64,000 nucleotides of DNA from positions 40,582,264-40,646,263 of the forward strand of contig OZ024823.1 in the NCBI GenBank assembly GCA_964016985.1. The letters run 5' to 3'. The stretch is from Anodontia alba. Its lineage: Eukaryota > Mollusca > Bivalvia > Lucinida > Lucinidae. The translations under genes were made by a program, and so were the position numbers. Positions 38,663 to 48,600 of this stretch are shown here, piece by piece; the stretch's first letter is position 1, and every line of letters begins with the position of its first letter. The notes beneath the pieces were generated by a model, which made no database searches, had not been told where the DNA came from, and saw only the letters and a list, made by a program, of their open reading frames with translations.

Positions 38663-40306
38663 CTACTGTAGAATTTTTCTCTCACATTTAGAAGCCCACT
38701 TGCTGAATGCTCTGGTGAAGTTGAATTTCCTCCTGTCAGGGCCTTCGATTGATATCATCATAAGGTTCTCCAAATTGTCTATACCAATGCAATTTCTGAT
38801 GGCTGTTTTGATTAGGATTTGGAGTGAGAATCCCCGTTCACAGTCCACTGTTGAGACCGGAGAGACCAGGAGTCTCCTTGCTGCCTGTGCTATATTCGGA
38901 TACTGCTCCTTATGCTTGGCTCCATACTGGGCTACGTCTTTTGTTGTCTGGAGGGTCTGATGGCCATTCTCTCTCTTCTTCTCAACAAACCGCATGAAGC
39001 TCTTCATCTCTTCCATATTGACATCTTGTCTCAGGTAGGCAGATACCTTCTTCATGTCATTCTCTTTGTTGTCCAGTCTGATGGCTGGGTTGAACAGTCT
39101 GGTCAAGCTGGTCAGTGTAGTGGCATCATCTGTTGCTGTAAATCTCTGTTGGAGATTCTGTATGACTAGGTCTGTGAAGGAGTCACATGCTGAAAGGGCC
39201 TCTTTCCGCTGCTGTACATCATCCCTAACAGTGTGTGGTCCAAACTGGAACGTGCACAGCCCATCATCATCCTCAGTTGGAGTAGTTGGCACAGAGGAAA
39301 CAAACTTCCTTAACGTGGCACCGGTCTTGGTTTCCTTCAGCTCTCTGATCGTCTCAATGGTTGCCTCCAACAGCGGGTTTACGTCTGTGAGGTCCAGGTC
39401 ACTCCTCTGATACATCTTGGACAGTCTGGAGAGGTGGTCCATCACATCAGCCAAGTAGTGGGCGACATATAAGAACTTGTAGGAGGTGATTGGCTTATGT
39501 AGACACAGGGCCTTCCCAGATGACTCTTCCAGGAACAGGGACACCAGAGAGTTGTAGTTCTGGAGCAGAGTTTGGAGGGCACCATCAAAGCTGATCCATC
39601 GGGTGTGGAACACTTCCTTGAACTTCTTACACTTGCTGGCCTGTTCAACGATGGACTGTATAGCCTTCAGTGAAGCGGAGTTCTTTCCTGAGTTCCGGAA
39701 GTATTTGAAGATGTCGTTGAGCAGTCCTTGAAACTTGACCAGGTATGGTATCTTGTCAGCTGCTCCTCCACAGCTCAGAGCCAGTCGATGGGCGATGCGG
39801 TGGGTCGCCACGATGTCTGGTTGAATCTCCTTTAGTCGCTGAATAACTCCTGATTTCTTTCCGGTCATCACGGCTGTGCCATCTGTAGCCACACCAATCA
39901 ACTTGTCCAATGGAATTTGTCTCTCACGGAACACATCAAGAATTTCACTAGTGATAGATTCCGCATTCGCACGAAACAGAGCCCTGATGGCCAAGAAAGA
40001 AGTTGTTGGTTCAACTCTTGCCGAAACCTTATCAACTGACAGATACCTAATATAAATAATCAAATTTTGGCTAACAGACACATCTGTACTCTCGTCAAAC
40101 ATTAAACTAAAACAGTCACTGTTCTTAACACCATGAACTATGTCATCTCGAAGCACATCAGATATCGCTAACTGAAAGTCTTTTACACTAGAGTGATGAC
40201 TGTAGTCAAGGATAGACCCCTCGGCAATGGACTTCTCCTCGGTGTTGGACTTCCCTTCGGTGTTGGTCTTCTTAGGAATCACTAGATCTGCAAGATGTTG
40301 AGCACC
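38663..40306 (-). CDS. hAT-like gene, large 3' exon (547 codons)
   Basis: Acceptor ATCTTTCAG precedes GGT GCT CAA in phase 0, so the exon extends upstream of the GTG that opens the longest simple ORF. It is uninterrupted to TAG/TAA at 38663. It contains the DUF4371 core and the hATC domain; the RW motif (FHTRWISFDG) and the insertion helix region are in place. No internal stop suggests it was recently under constraint or is young. Confidence 0.85.
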   Translation of the reverse strand, partial: GAQHLADLVIPKKTNTEGKSNTEEKSIAEGSILDYSHHSSVKDFQLAISDVLRDDIVHGVKNSDCFSLMFDESTDVSVSQNLIIYIRYLSVDKVSARVEPTTSFLAIRALFRANAESITSEILDVFRERQIPLDKLIGVATDGTAVMTGKKSGVIQRLKEIQPDIVATHRIAHRLALSCGGAADKIPYLVKFQGLLNDIFKYFRNSGKNSASLKAIQSIVEQASKCKKFKEVFHTRWISFDGALQTLLQNYNSLVSLFLEESSGKALCLHKPITSYKFLYVAHYLADVMDHLSRLSKMYQRSDLDLTDVNPLLEATIETIRELKETKTGATLRKFVSSVPTTPTEDDDGLCTFQFGPHTVRDDVQQRKEALSACDSFTDLVIQNLQQRFTATDDATTLTSLTRLFNPAIRLDNKENDMKKVSAYLRQDVNMEEMKSFMRFVEKKRENGHQTLQTTKDVAQYGAKHKEQYPNIAQAARRLLVSPVSTVDCERGFSLQILIKTAIRNCIGIDNLENLMMISIEGPDRRKFNFTRAFSKWASKCERKILQ

Positions 40307-40671
40307 CTGAAAGATAACAAATCATTTCATGTGCTTAACCTCCTTGTTAAAGTAATACTCAAAATGTGTACAGATCATATAGAACATTAACTGGTCAATT
40401 TTCTTTATAATCTATACATTTTTATTTCTATATATCATGGCTGTTAATGTTTGGTATCCCAATGATAGTGATAATTACATTTTCTGGTATTTACAAATTT
40501 ACAAATTATTTGATATATTCCAGTATTTTGAACACAGTCATACTCTTTCTGCAGTAATATGAACAAATTAGTAGCAGACTGAAAGCAATGTATTTATGGA
40601 AATTACAGTCATTATACTAATAGTAGGTGGCTCAAAGATAAATACAGTCAGAATGATCTCTAACAAAGAAG

Positions 40672-40957
40672 GGCAGTTGTCAGTTTCTGGCAAAAGAATG
40701 TGCACACTGGGTTGACTGGGCCGTAAAATCTCAACCTCTAACAAAGTCTGAACCATACCTGATCAACACACAGTTCAGTTCAGTTCAAAGAAGGGCAGTT
40801 GTCAGTTTCTGGCGAAAGAATGTACACAATATTGTTTAACCCCTTAGAGGACTAAGCCTGCCCTGCTCAGTAAACGTGTGGTTAGGTAAACTGACCGTGC
40901 TCGACATGACCCTACTAGGTTGACTGGGCCGTAAAACCTCAACACAAACAAACCTCT
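40672..40957 (+). mobile_element. Two truncated SINE copies in a local duplication
   Basis: 40672-40739 and 40790-40957 both start caaagaagggcagttgtcag and end ccgtaaaa(a/t)ctcaac. The first lacks the middle. Each is followed by cctctaacaaagtctgaac(c/g)atacctgatcaac, the exon/donor sequence of the hAT-like gene. So a SINE plus splice-site unit was tandemly duplicated. Confidence 0.7.
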
Positions 40958-40976
40958 AACAAAGTCTGAACGATAC

Positions 40977-41153
40977 CTGATCAACGCATAGTTCGTTCAG
41001 TTCAGGAACTGCAACTGGCCATGTCTCTCTTTGCGGCGAAGTAGGTGTTGACCATAGCAGCCTCGACAGCCTTCTGGCTCTTGGAGTAAGCACTGACCCT
41101 ACATTGCTGGAAACTCTTGGAATGTTTCATAGCATCTGCCGCATGATGATGGT
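40977..41153 (-). CDS. hAT-like gene, middle exon with frame break
   Basis: Between TTACAG and CAG/GTATCG. It reads (GA)C-HHHAADAMKHSKSFQQCR, AYSKSQKAVEAAMVNTYF, AAKRDMAS, then a +1 change into PELNELCVDQ. The 177-nt length leaves the wrong phase for the next exon by one base. Confidence 0.7.
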
Positions 41154-41289
41154 CTGTAAGAAAATACATCTTAGATTAAAAACAGTCCCCAGTCATTTGT
41201 CATTCTCTGATCACATTCTGAAAAAAAGAATACTGTATAACATATATGGTTTGCGACAGACTGCATGCTTAGTGTTTAACCCGATCACA

Positions 41290-41960
41290 GTTCATAACTA
41301 CGCTTTCCTTTTTAATTGCATGATGATGCCTTTGATGGGTCAGATCTCAGATTCTATGATTGTGTCAACCTAAACCTTTCATAAAAAGACTGATGTCTAT
41401 GTTATGTCTTTGTTCAACTAGTGAATTTCTTTAACTCTGGCTGCCAGTGCTGGAGGTGTTTGTGATAAAGAATTCTAATATTTTCATATTTCTGCTGTGG
41501 GTACTCTTTAGAACCGCCTCAATGTGGTGGTTCTAACGAGTACCCACGATTTACGTGTTTGAGCAGAAATAAGGAAAAAGTAATGTATACCCTTTTAAAC
41601 CCCAGTTTTACTATATAAAAGTTGAGTTTACACGCTTTCCTCTTTAATTGCATGATGATGGGTCAGGTCTCAGATTTTATGATTGTGCCAACCTAAACCT
41701 TTGATTGATGTCTACTTATCTCTTTGTTCAACTATTGATTTTCTTTAACTGACTGCCAGTGCTGGAGGTGTTTGTGATAAAGAATTCTGATATTTTTCAT
41801 ATTTATGCTGTGGGTAATCTTTAGAACCGCCTCAATGAGGTGGTTTTAACGAGTACCCACAATCTACGTTTTTGAGCAGAAATAAGAAAAAATTATGTAT
41901 ACCCTTTTAAACCCCAGTTTTACTATATAAAAGTTGGGTTTACACCAAGGAGTAAAATTA
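41290..41960. repeat. Tandem duplication, about 340-bp unit
   Basis: Unit 1 (about 41300-41625) and unit 2 (about 41637-41943) share attgcatgatgatg, gtcag(a/g)tctcagatt, gtgctggaggtgtttgtgat, the family B hairpin around aaccgcctcaatg(t/a)gg and accccagttttactatataa. The hAT-gene intron contains both. Confidence 0.8.
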
Positions 41961-41982
41961 AAAATATAAAATAAAATCTTAC

Positions 41983-42026
41983 CCTTCGATGCAGCATGTT
42001 TAGACACAGATTCTTTTTTAAGAACA
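41983..42026 (-). CDS. hAT-like gene, small upstream exon (proposed)
   Basis: Acceptor ATTATGCAG and donor AAGG/GTAAGA; the reading VLKKESVSKHAASKG joins in phase with the DHHHAADAM start of the next exon, like the last turn of a BED-type finger (SKHxxSKxH). Only 44 nt, so support is the matching phase and motif. Confidence 0.5.
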
Positions 42027-42035
42027 CTGCATAAT

Positions 42036-42120
42036 GTATAATTAATACCAGGAAGATAAACACCAGAATCTGCTTTTTAAAAGCAGATTCTGGTGTTTAT
42101 CTTCCTGGTATTAATTATAC
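42036..42120. repeat. Perfect 85-bp palindrome
   Basis: 42-bp arms without mismatch (gtataattaataccaggaag ... ) with a single central T in gcttttTaaaagc. It lies 10 bp from the acceptor side of the small hAT exon. The absence of any mismatch suggests recent origin or ongoing correction. Confidence 0.9.
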
Positions 42121-42449
42121 ATTGATAATGGCTAACACAAACATAACTCTCTGGGGTATTATGTTTCATTATAATTGATGTTATAACCTACAGATGTTGA
42201 ATAGTCAAAGACAGTATCATAATTAGATTTATTGATGAAGCATTTCTTATCATATTTTGTATGCAGAATTAAACTAATAAAAGAGGAAAACCTCAACTTT
42301 CATTATTTTTACATTGCAAGAAAAAAAATGTTTTATCAATATAAAAACTGTATTTTTTCGTATTCAGCATGTAGGATTCGCAACAAGACAAGATGGCTCT
42401 ATTTTTCTTCCTTTTGAAAATTAAAGTAAAAACTACTAATATTGTAACA

Positions 42450-42905
42450 TTTACATTTGTAATAGGAAAGGAGAAAAAATCCAAATCATATGTTTCCCCG
42501 ACCGGGGATCGAACCCGGTCCGCCGGATTCAAAGTCCTGCACTCTACCACGTCGCTATAAAAGTCGGCTTCTACCGCAAGGCAGTAGAAGTGTATCATAT
42601 ACCTAACTGCTACATCCCTCCTTCCTATAACGAGACATTTGTATGCATTCATGCCAATACAAATGTCGCGCAAGCTCCGAGTGACAACCCAGCACTTGCT
42701 TCGCCCATCAGGCTCCAAGGCTGCCACCCCCACACTGGCCACCAAATGTAATAGGAAAGGAGAAAAAATCCAAATCACATTTTCCCCGACCGGGGATCGA
42801 ACCCGGTCCGCCGGATTCAAAGTCCTGCACTCTACCACGTCGCTATAAAAGCCGGCTTCTACCGCAAGGCAGTAGAAGTGTATCATATACCTAACTGCTA
42901 CACAT
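42450..42905 (-). mobile_element. Tandem pair of tRNA-like SINE segments
   Basis: Two copies (about 42461-42605 and 42750-42903) share gccgacttttatagcgacgt, an A-box-like GTGGTAGAGTGCAGG, an anticodon-loop-like CTTTGAA (TTG, Gln) and B box GGTTCGATCCC on the minus strand. They are separated by gcatgaatgcatacaaatgt-containing body sequence. Acceptor-stem pairing is poor, so these are tRNA-derived repeats rather than tRNA genes. The period is about 290 bp. Confidence 0.7.
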
Positions 42906-42999
42906 TTATTTATCCATTCAAAAATTTAATCATGATGTATTTTCATTATTAAATGAATCCGCGGCTTGTGTATCTTTTAAAAAGTGTGCATCACATATC

Positions 43000-43233
43000 A
43001 ACGTTGGGCAAACGTTATCCCATAAACAAAAAGCATGGGGAAAATATGCATCTAAATACATACGTTGGGCCAACGGTGTCCCAGTGTTACTGCAAAAGAC
43101 TTATTTATCTCTGGAATTTGTCAAATTTGTATGAAGTTGGCCCAACGTTGGAGCAGTGTTATACATATGATGCCAACGGTTAGCCAACTGTCCGACCATA
43201 TTTCAACCATATTTCAACGTTGGGCTATCTGGG
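43000..43233. repeat. Right cluster of CGTTGGGCCAACG motifs
   Basis: Copies and variants at 43011, 43063, 43138, 43172 and 43216 (e.g. cgttgggccaacg, ttggcccaacgttg). Mirror of the left cluster, ending in ctatctggg. Confidence 0.7.
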
Positions 43234-43416
43234 GAGGGGGGATGTTTTTTTTCCTTCTGTTTCTTCACTTTCATTCCTGTTCCTCTTTCTGTCATTTCCC
43301 TCTCTTTCATCTCCTCTACTAATTCTTCTATCTTTCTTCTCCCTTTCTCTGAGAGACGGTACAAAATTACCCTCAAGGATTGACGTGTCGTTAAACCCCA
43401 ACACAATAAAAAAACA
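43234..43416 (+). mobile_element. SINE, 3' part (split copy)
   Basis: CT-rich middle and tail (gttaaaccccaacacaataa) of the SINE begun at 36503; followed by the 16-bp duplication at 43417-43432. Confidence 0.9.
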
Positions 43417-43617
43417 ATGGAAGAAATGGAAGAATGAAAACGAATTTCATAGTTTACATGTATAATAAATGATTTTATTTGACATGTCCAAGAGTCAAAG
43501 CTTTTTTTTTTTCTCAAATGAAGATACCATACAGGAAGAAACACTACAAGTCATATCTTGTGTTTAACTGACTATGAATTGTCTCAAAATTGAATAATAT
43601 CAATTAGATCATTGTTA

Positions 43618-43675
43618 TGGGCCGACTTTGTTATTGGCCGACTTTGTTATAGGCCGAGTTGTCCCGGAATCCCTC
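43618..43675. mobile_element. Detached end of the GGGGCCGAGTTTGTTA element family
   Basis: gggccgactttgttattggc, ggccgactttgtta, ggccgagttgtcccggaatcc: three minisatellite units and the terminal GTCCCGGAATCC seen at the ends of the elements at 45304 and 49021. Confidence 0.7.
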
Positions 43676-44174
43676 ACGGTAATAATGTAGTATTTATTGA
43701 ACGACCCTCGAAATTGAGATTACCTCCCTTGATTTAGAATACTCTCTGCAAAGGAGAATTTTGCTGCAGAAAAATTATGCATCCTTATTTCAGTGTCAAA
43801 GAAAATTTCTGATGATTTATTAATTTTCAGTATGTCTTTTGAAGAACTAGAGCAGGTATTTTAAGCTCTCTTACATATTCTTATCTTTGATTTAATTGAT
43901 CTCATTTCCTTTAATTAGATACCTCTGAACAGCTGCTGGAAATTGGTGGGTGGAACCAGATTGGTTGTTGTTGTATTAGTCAGCTTTCACCACCGGAGAC
44001 TTTGCCCCACTCCAGAGTTAGTAAGATGAAATTTCGGGATAAGGCAGATGCTGGACAGATAAATCCATATATAATCTTTGTTTGGCCAGGGTCCTGATGG
44101 ACAGGCTGACATTCGTCATTTGGTGTTTGATGCGGATGTTGGTTTACTGCTTACAAGAAAATAAATGTATTCTT
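43676..44174. other. No firm gene
   Basis: AT-rich to 43920, then a more GC-balanced stretch to 44160 with no long ORF. A two-piece 44-codon reading was considered and rejected. Confidence 0.35.
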
Positions 44175-44784
44175 TCTTCCGTTACATCTTAACCTCCGAA
44201 GAGGACGTCAGACGGGGCTCGGTAAACGAGTGCAAAGGGGCTTAGCTGAAATAAAAGAGGTGCACAGTTAAGAAAAAGAATATACAGATGTGAAACAAGA
44301 GTTAATATAGTTAAAAGATAAAAGCTTGTTGGGTGTTTAGGGTGAGATATGGATTACTTGGCACACAGCATAGCTGAATTGTGCCACAGTAGATAGGACA
44401 GGGATGTGGTGTTCTAGGGCATTCCAGTGAACTATAGTACGGGGAAAGAATGTGTACTTGTAATAGTCACGGAGGGTGGTAATCTGTCTATATGCCAAGG
44501 GGTGATTGGACTTAGATGGCCTTGTATTGGGAATTAGGTAGTCTGCTGCAGGTATAGCAACAAGATCATATGTGATCTTGTACATAAGAATCAATCTACT
44601 GTCTATCCGACGTTGTTCCAGAGTGCGCCAGTTTAGGTCCTTTAACATTTGGGTTACACTAGAGGTGCGCTGGTAATCACGAGTAGCCCATCTGGCTGCC
44701 CTGCGCTGAACTGCTTCAACTTTAGCAATATTTGTAGCTGTGTGGGGAGACCAGACCGTCGAAGCAATATAAGGATGAATGGGC
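44175..44784 (-). pseudogene. 5'-truncated CR1/jockey-like LINE, 3' end
   Basis: The minus-strand reading WSPHT..NIAKVEAVQRRAARW, MLKDLNWRTLEQRRIDSRL and YYKYTFFPRTIVHWNALEHH ends at a stop (44337) followed by an AT-rich 3' UTR. This is the C-terminal part of ORF2 after the RT domain. It is a different copy from the split LINE downstream. Confidence 0.75.
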
Positions 44785-44887
44785 TGACATCACAGCCGCC
44801 ATTGTTTTTCCTCTCCGGTGAGAGCTAGGGATTAACTTCCCATATCACAGGTTCTCGTGAATGAATGTCATTAGACGTATCTCCAGT

Positions 44888-45303
44888 AAACATTCTGATT
44901 CTGATTCAGGAAGGTATCTTCCTCGGTTTTAATTGTTTTTATTGTTGTAGACTAATCATTTATCTATCTATTCATACTGCATCACCCCCTCATAGGGATT
45001 ACATGCAGGTGCGCGTCTGTGCCATGTTAGTAGAGGATGTGTTAAAAATAAAAAGTTCTCATAAGAAATATTAGTACAGGTGAAATAAAGATGACAGAGT
45101 TAAAATGTTAAAAGTCAGAAATAGACTGACAGTGCAGACTAAAGGTTAAAAACAACCCGCTGGCATTTACGGCAATGAATGGCTGACTGTGCACACTGCC
45201 TTCTTGAAAGAATCAAATGTGGGCAGCAATGCAATACTTGCCGGCAGCCGGTTCCATTGCATGATTGCAAGAGCTTAGAAAAAGTATTTGTAGTAGACAG
45301 CTG
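44888..45303 (-). pseudogene. Split LINE, 3' part
   Basis: The minus strand reads YYKYFF (then a stop) ALAIMQWNRLPASIALLPTF, DSFKKAV and a stop, then a 3' UTR ending in (TGAATCA)n-like tgaatcagaatcagaatg at about 44888-44905. It continues exactly from the 5' part ending at 58278. Confidence 0.8.
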
Positions 45304-45415
45304 GATTCCGGGACATCTTGGCCCCTAACAAACTCAGCACCTAGCAAACTCGGCCCCTGACCAACTCGGCCTCTAACCAACTTGGCCCCAACCAACTCAG
45401 CCCCTAAAATGTTGT
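45304..45415 (-). repeat. Terminal minisatellite of E2 (left)
   Basis: About six units of cggcccctaacaaactcggc type, opposite in orientation to the array at 58162-58277. Confidence 0.8.
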
Positions 45416-45479
45416 TTCATTTGGGATAGTTGCTCTGTATTTAAACACAAAATACAGTACAGCTCAAGTGGTTTTTCAA

Positions 45480-46550
45480 AATCTCCCCCGAACCGGTGGG
45501 GTGGATTTTTTAGCCCACCGCAGATCCTCCCGATACCCCACTCCAGTTCCATCCACGACTGATTTTTTCGCCCACCGCATTTCCGCCGAGTTCCCTCCGC
45601 AAAACCACCCACTTACCTGTAGAACTCCGCGGTGGGCAAAAGTTTATCCTTGCGAGCTCACAATGAAAGGTTAATGACGTCAGAATGATTGACAGCTCGG
45701 AATTTCCGAGTTTACATGGGGAGAAAATTGGAACCTTTATTTTGCTTATAAATGCATCATTCGGCTGATTTGCCGCTGAATAAATACAGAAATATTTCTA
45801 CCTAATTAAAAAGAAAAAAAAAAGAAGAAGAAAAGAAAAAAAAAAGAATTGATGAATAAAACAAGAAAAAAAAAACGTATTTCTGTTTGTTTATTTCCTA
45901 CCTTGTACCCGGGTACTTAAAAGGGCGCTTGTGCTATCTTTGAGGCTTTTATTTGGAGATCAACGAACATCGTCCCGAAAAAAAAAAACACGAATAATGC
46001 CTTGGAGGCAGACACGTTAATCTCCCATGGTCCGGATCACGCATTCGATCCCCACAGATTGTAGCGATTTATTATGAAACACATGTATTTTGCTACAGTC
46101 ATTCGCTCTTTCCACTGCATCAAGATTGGCAGTTACAAGTTTCTGGCGGAAGAGTGTTCAGTGTACTGGTTAACCGCTTATTGTATAAGCATGCCCCCTC
46201 GGCGCGATTCATAAAAAATGCTGTTCCCCATAAACCACTCATAAAGCAATTGCAGTTAACTCCCTTTTAAGTCAGTTGCCGTTAGGTCCCTTAAAACAGT
46301 AAAAACCTACAGTATGAGAACCTCACCCCGCATTTATCAGGGTACAAATGAATATAATGTTACGTTAGTCTCTTACAGTATAATACATTAATAACATTAT
46401 ATTTATTGGCTTATACAACAATTTTCAGAACTTTCATTTCCATGTAAAGTGTTCTGTTTTGTGTCTTCAACATTCGATATGCAAAACCAAGACCGTAATT
46501 TATTTAACGAGTAAAAGAGACGCATTGTATGTGGGAAAGCGTCTTCAAAA
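45480..46550. other. Interior of the Tc1-like element, left part
   Basis: Subterminal cgcccaccgcattt/cccaccgcagatcc repeats at 45512-45640, an A-rich tract near 45809-45870, and otherwise unremarkable AT-rich sequence. Confidence 0.4.
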
Positions 46551-46757
46551 TGGGCTCTCTGGGCGAATTCAGCAGACGACAAATTGAATTTGTTATTTAT
46601 TTATTTTTTTTTTTTTCATTACCAAGAAAACAGGATTTGACATTTCATGCAATGAAGACAATTTGCATGAAATGCAAATCCTGTTCTCTTGGAAGCATGA
46701 GAAAAATATTTCAAAATGTTGTCTGCTGAAAGTTGTACCTAGGCTGCTAAGCGTTAA
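46551..46757. mobile_element. Family C MITE within the Tc1-like element
   Basis: attcagcagacgacaaattg and aatgttgtctgctgaaagtt arms around acaggatttgacatttcatg. Confidence 0.7.
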
Positions 46758-48600
46758 GGTTTGCACAAACAAATCGCGCATGAGTCTATGCATGGCAAAA
46801 CCTATAATAAAACTTGTACGAAGAGACGGATCAGCCTGCACACTCTGAGACGGCACATCAGTAGTCTGATCAGAGCCTTTGCTAATCGTATGTACCTCCT
46901 ATGATCACTGGGTTTAACAAAACGTCTCGAGCAACGAGCGAAGACTCGGGTCGGTCTGCGCAACTGCACATTCTGATAAGAGCATTCGCTGATCGTATTT
47001 ACCTTTGACAGCCAGGTTGTCCAAAGCGGGATAAACAGTGCGACTGCAACACCACATTCTGATCAGACCCTTCGCTGATCGTACAGTATGCAAGAAGCTT
47101 GCTTTATATAGTGGGTCGATGCACAGACTGACCCAAGTCTTTGCTGGTCACACGTACATTGTAGTATTGTAGGTTTTGTCCGGTTCAAAGTACGTACATT
47201 GTAAATCATACTTCAGACATGAGAACTTTGTACTGACATAATTTTGGTTTGAACTGGAGTTAAACAGCCTAGTCAGTACTATTTTGGTCTTGTCGAGCCC
47301 AGACACATTTCCGGGGCGGGCTTATTCATAAGCTATTAATCATTTCAGCAGAAAATGACAACTGCCCTTCTTTTCTTTCATATACTTTGATGATAGAGCC
47401 TACTTTTGGAGTTAAACCAAGGTCCACACCTCCGTATGACTTGGCTGTTAGTGGGACGTAAAAAGACTCACTCATTTGAATTGTCATTAGCTTCTATGCC
47501 CCCTTGTGTTTGTAAAGTGTGCTTTTGTGTGACAGACACCCTTTTTACATGGGCTGTCTTATTGATTCAATGCCTCTTTGATAGCAGCAGCGCCCCTTTA
47601 AGTAAATTGCTATTGACACATGCGGTTGCTGCACGCGAGTGAGAATTTCCCGGTCTTTTACCACAGTACGTCATTTATATTGTGCGCGTGCGGTTGTTGC
47701 ATGGGAAAAGGCAGTTACAGGAATACCAAACATAAATACGTAATTCATGGACTGGGGGCAGATGTTTGATTCTCTTTGTGATTTTTGAATGTTTGTTTTG
47801 TTTTCTATGGCACATTATTGCAATGTAAGTAAAAATGACTATGCCGGACGCACTTGTTGGCCAGACCAGACTGAGCAACAGAATCTGTACTTTTTCATAT
47901 TGAGCTTTGTTGTGGCCCATGTTACGTGCTCGAACAGTGAATGGGGCTACCAGGGTTTGCTGTGGACCAAGAGAACACCCAAATATATTTCAAGGAACAA
48001 GGCAGCATTGATTAATATTCCAAGAGAACAAGGGAATAAACCTTATTTTGGGGGATCGGAATGTGGCAATTTGGAAAACTCCTCGATCCGTTTCTATGCA
48101 CTGAACATAAGCATTTGGTGTTGTCCGTCGGCAATCGCAGTGTTTTGATGCCTTATTAATGTTCAAAAGGATGCTAATGAGGAAAAAGCAGAACATACGA
48201 TGCAATTTATGCACCGAATTTGCAGTACGTTTTGTGTACGTAGATCCCAACAATTCTGTACACTCATGGTGAATGGGAATGCTGACAATAAAATTTTGTT
48301 AATTGCTGTCACACATTGAGTTGAAAGGGCTGATTTTGATCAGGTCGGCAGTTTGGTCCTGTTCAACCAAAACATGCCGAAAAAGTACGACTGGCTTTAG
48401 CCACACCCCTTTGGAAACAGCGTTCACACTTCATCGCAGAAACACTGCATGGCCCACGCGGCTGTTTCAATTGCCTGTCATAATCACATCAAATTTTACT
48501 TGTTCCAAAGTAATTTTATCAGGCGATTTTATCCCGGGAACACAGCAGATCCACCGGCCCGGGTGAAACCACCATGGGATACTAAAATTTAATCCTTCCC
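46758..48600. other. Interior of the Tc1-like element, right part
   Basis: A motif around gatca(g)agc(c/a)ttcgctgatcgta recurs at about 46868, 46980 and 47060, probably decayed tandem units. A 119-codon forward ORF (47789-48148) matches nothing I recognise; a smoothly composed Cys/Ser-containing peptide, it may be chance. A G-homopolymer run sits at 48626-48650. Confidence 0.35.

Larger units (their letters stand above)
38663..42026 (-). pseudogene. hAT-transposase-like gene (DUF4371 + hAT C-terminal), frameshifted
   Basis: Minus-strand exons at 41983-42026, 40977-41153 and 38663-40306 give a protein with a BED-like tail (SVSKHAASKD then HHHAADAMKHSKS), a DUF4371/RNase-H-like core (SLMFDESTDVSVSQNL with the catalytic Asp; GVATDGTAVMTGKKSGV with the second) and a C-terminal hAT dimerisation domain (YPNIAQAARRLLVSPVST, CERGFS). 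This is the architecture of the ZNF862/C17orf113-like group, which derives from hAT transposases. All visible junctions are GT/AG. The middle exon changes frame near 40994: the upstream frame hits TGA while the downstream frame reads PELNELCVDQ into GAQHLADLV. Either it is a pseudogene or one base is wrong. The 5' exon with the zinc ligands was not found. Confidence 0.75.
36613..43233. mobile_element. 6.6-kb inverted-end element with CGTTGGGCCAACG clusters
   Basis: It starts cccagatagtatgacaac and ends caacgttgggctatctggg, so CCCAGATAG is inverted at the two ends. The first and last 220 bp are full of the palindromic motif CGTTGGGCCAACG and variants (36632-36820; 43000-43225). Joining its flanks restores the SINE sequence exactly with a 2-bp GA duplicate (36611-36612 and 43234-43235), or none. 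It contains a hAT-transposase-like gene on the minus strand, duplicated segments and tRNA-like repeats. The superfamily is unclear: a 2-bp duplication does not fit hAT (8 bp). Confidence 0.75.

Noticed and set aside
42497..42850. Two functional tRNA-Gln genes
   Set aside because: The acceptor-stem pairing is poor and the units are part of a longer duplicated repeat.
42293..42886. 197-codon minus-strand ORF
   Set aside because: It is the tandem tRNA-like repeat read through twice; the duplicated peptide merely reflects the DNA duplication.
36613..43233. Assigning the 6.6-kb element to hAT because of the gene inside
   Set aside because: The flanks show a 0-2-bp duplication, not 8 bp, so the superfamily is left open.
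43832..44029. Two-exon 44-codon gene (ATG at 43832, donor GAGCAG/GTATTT, acceptor ending 43918)
   Set aside because: Splice motifs are plausible but the peptide is short, matches nothing recognised and sits between transposon fragments.
47789..48148. 119-codon ORF as a transposase
   Set aside because: No DDE/D pattern or helix-turn-helix recognised; the length is within chance for this AT content.
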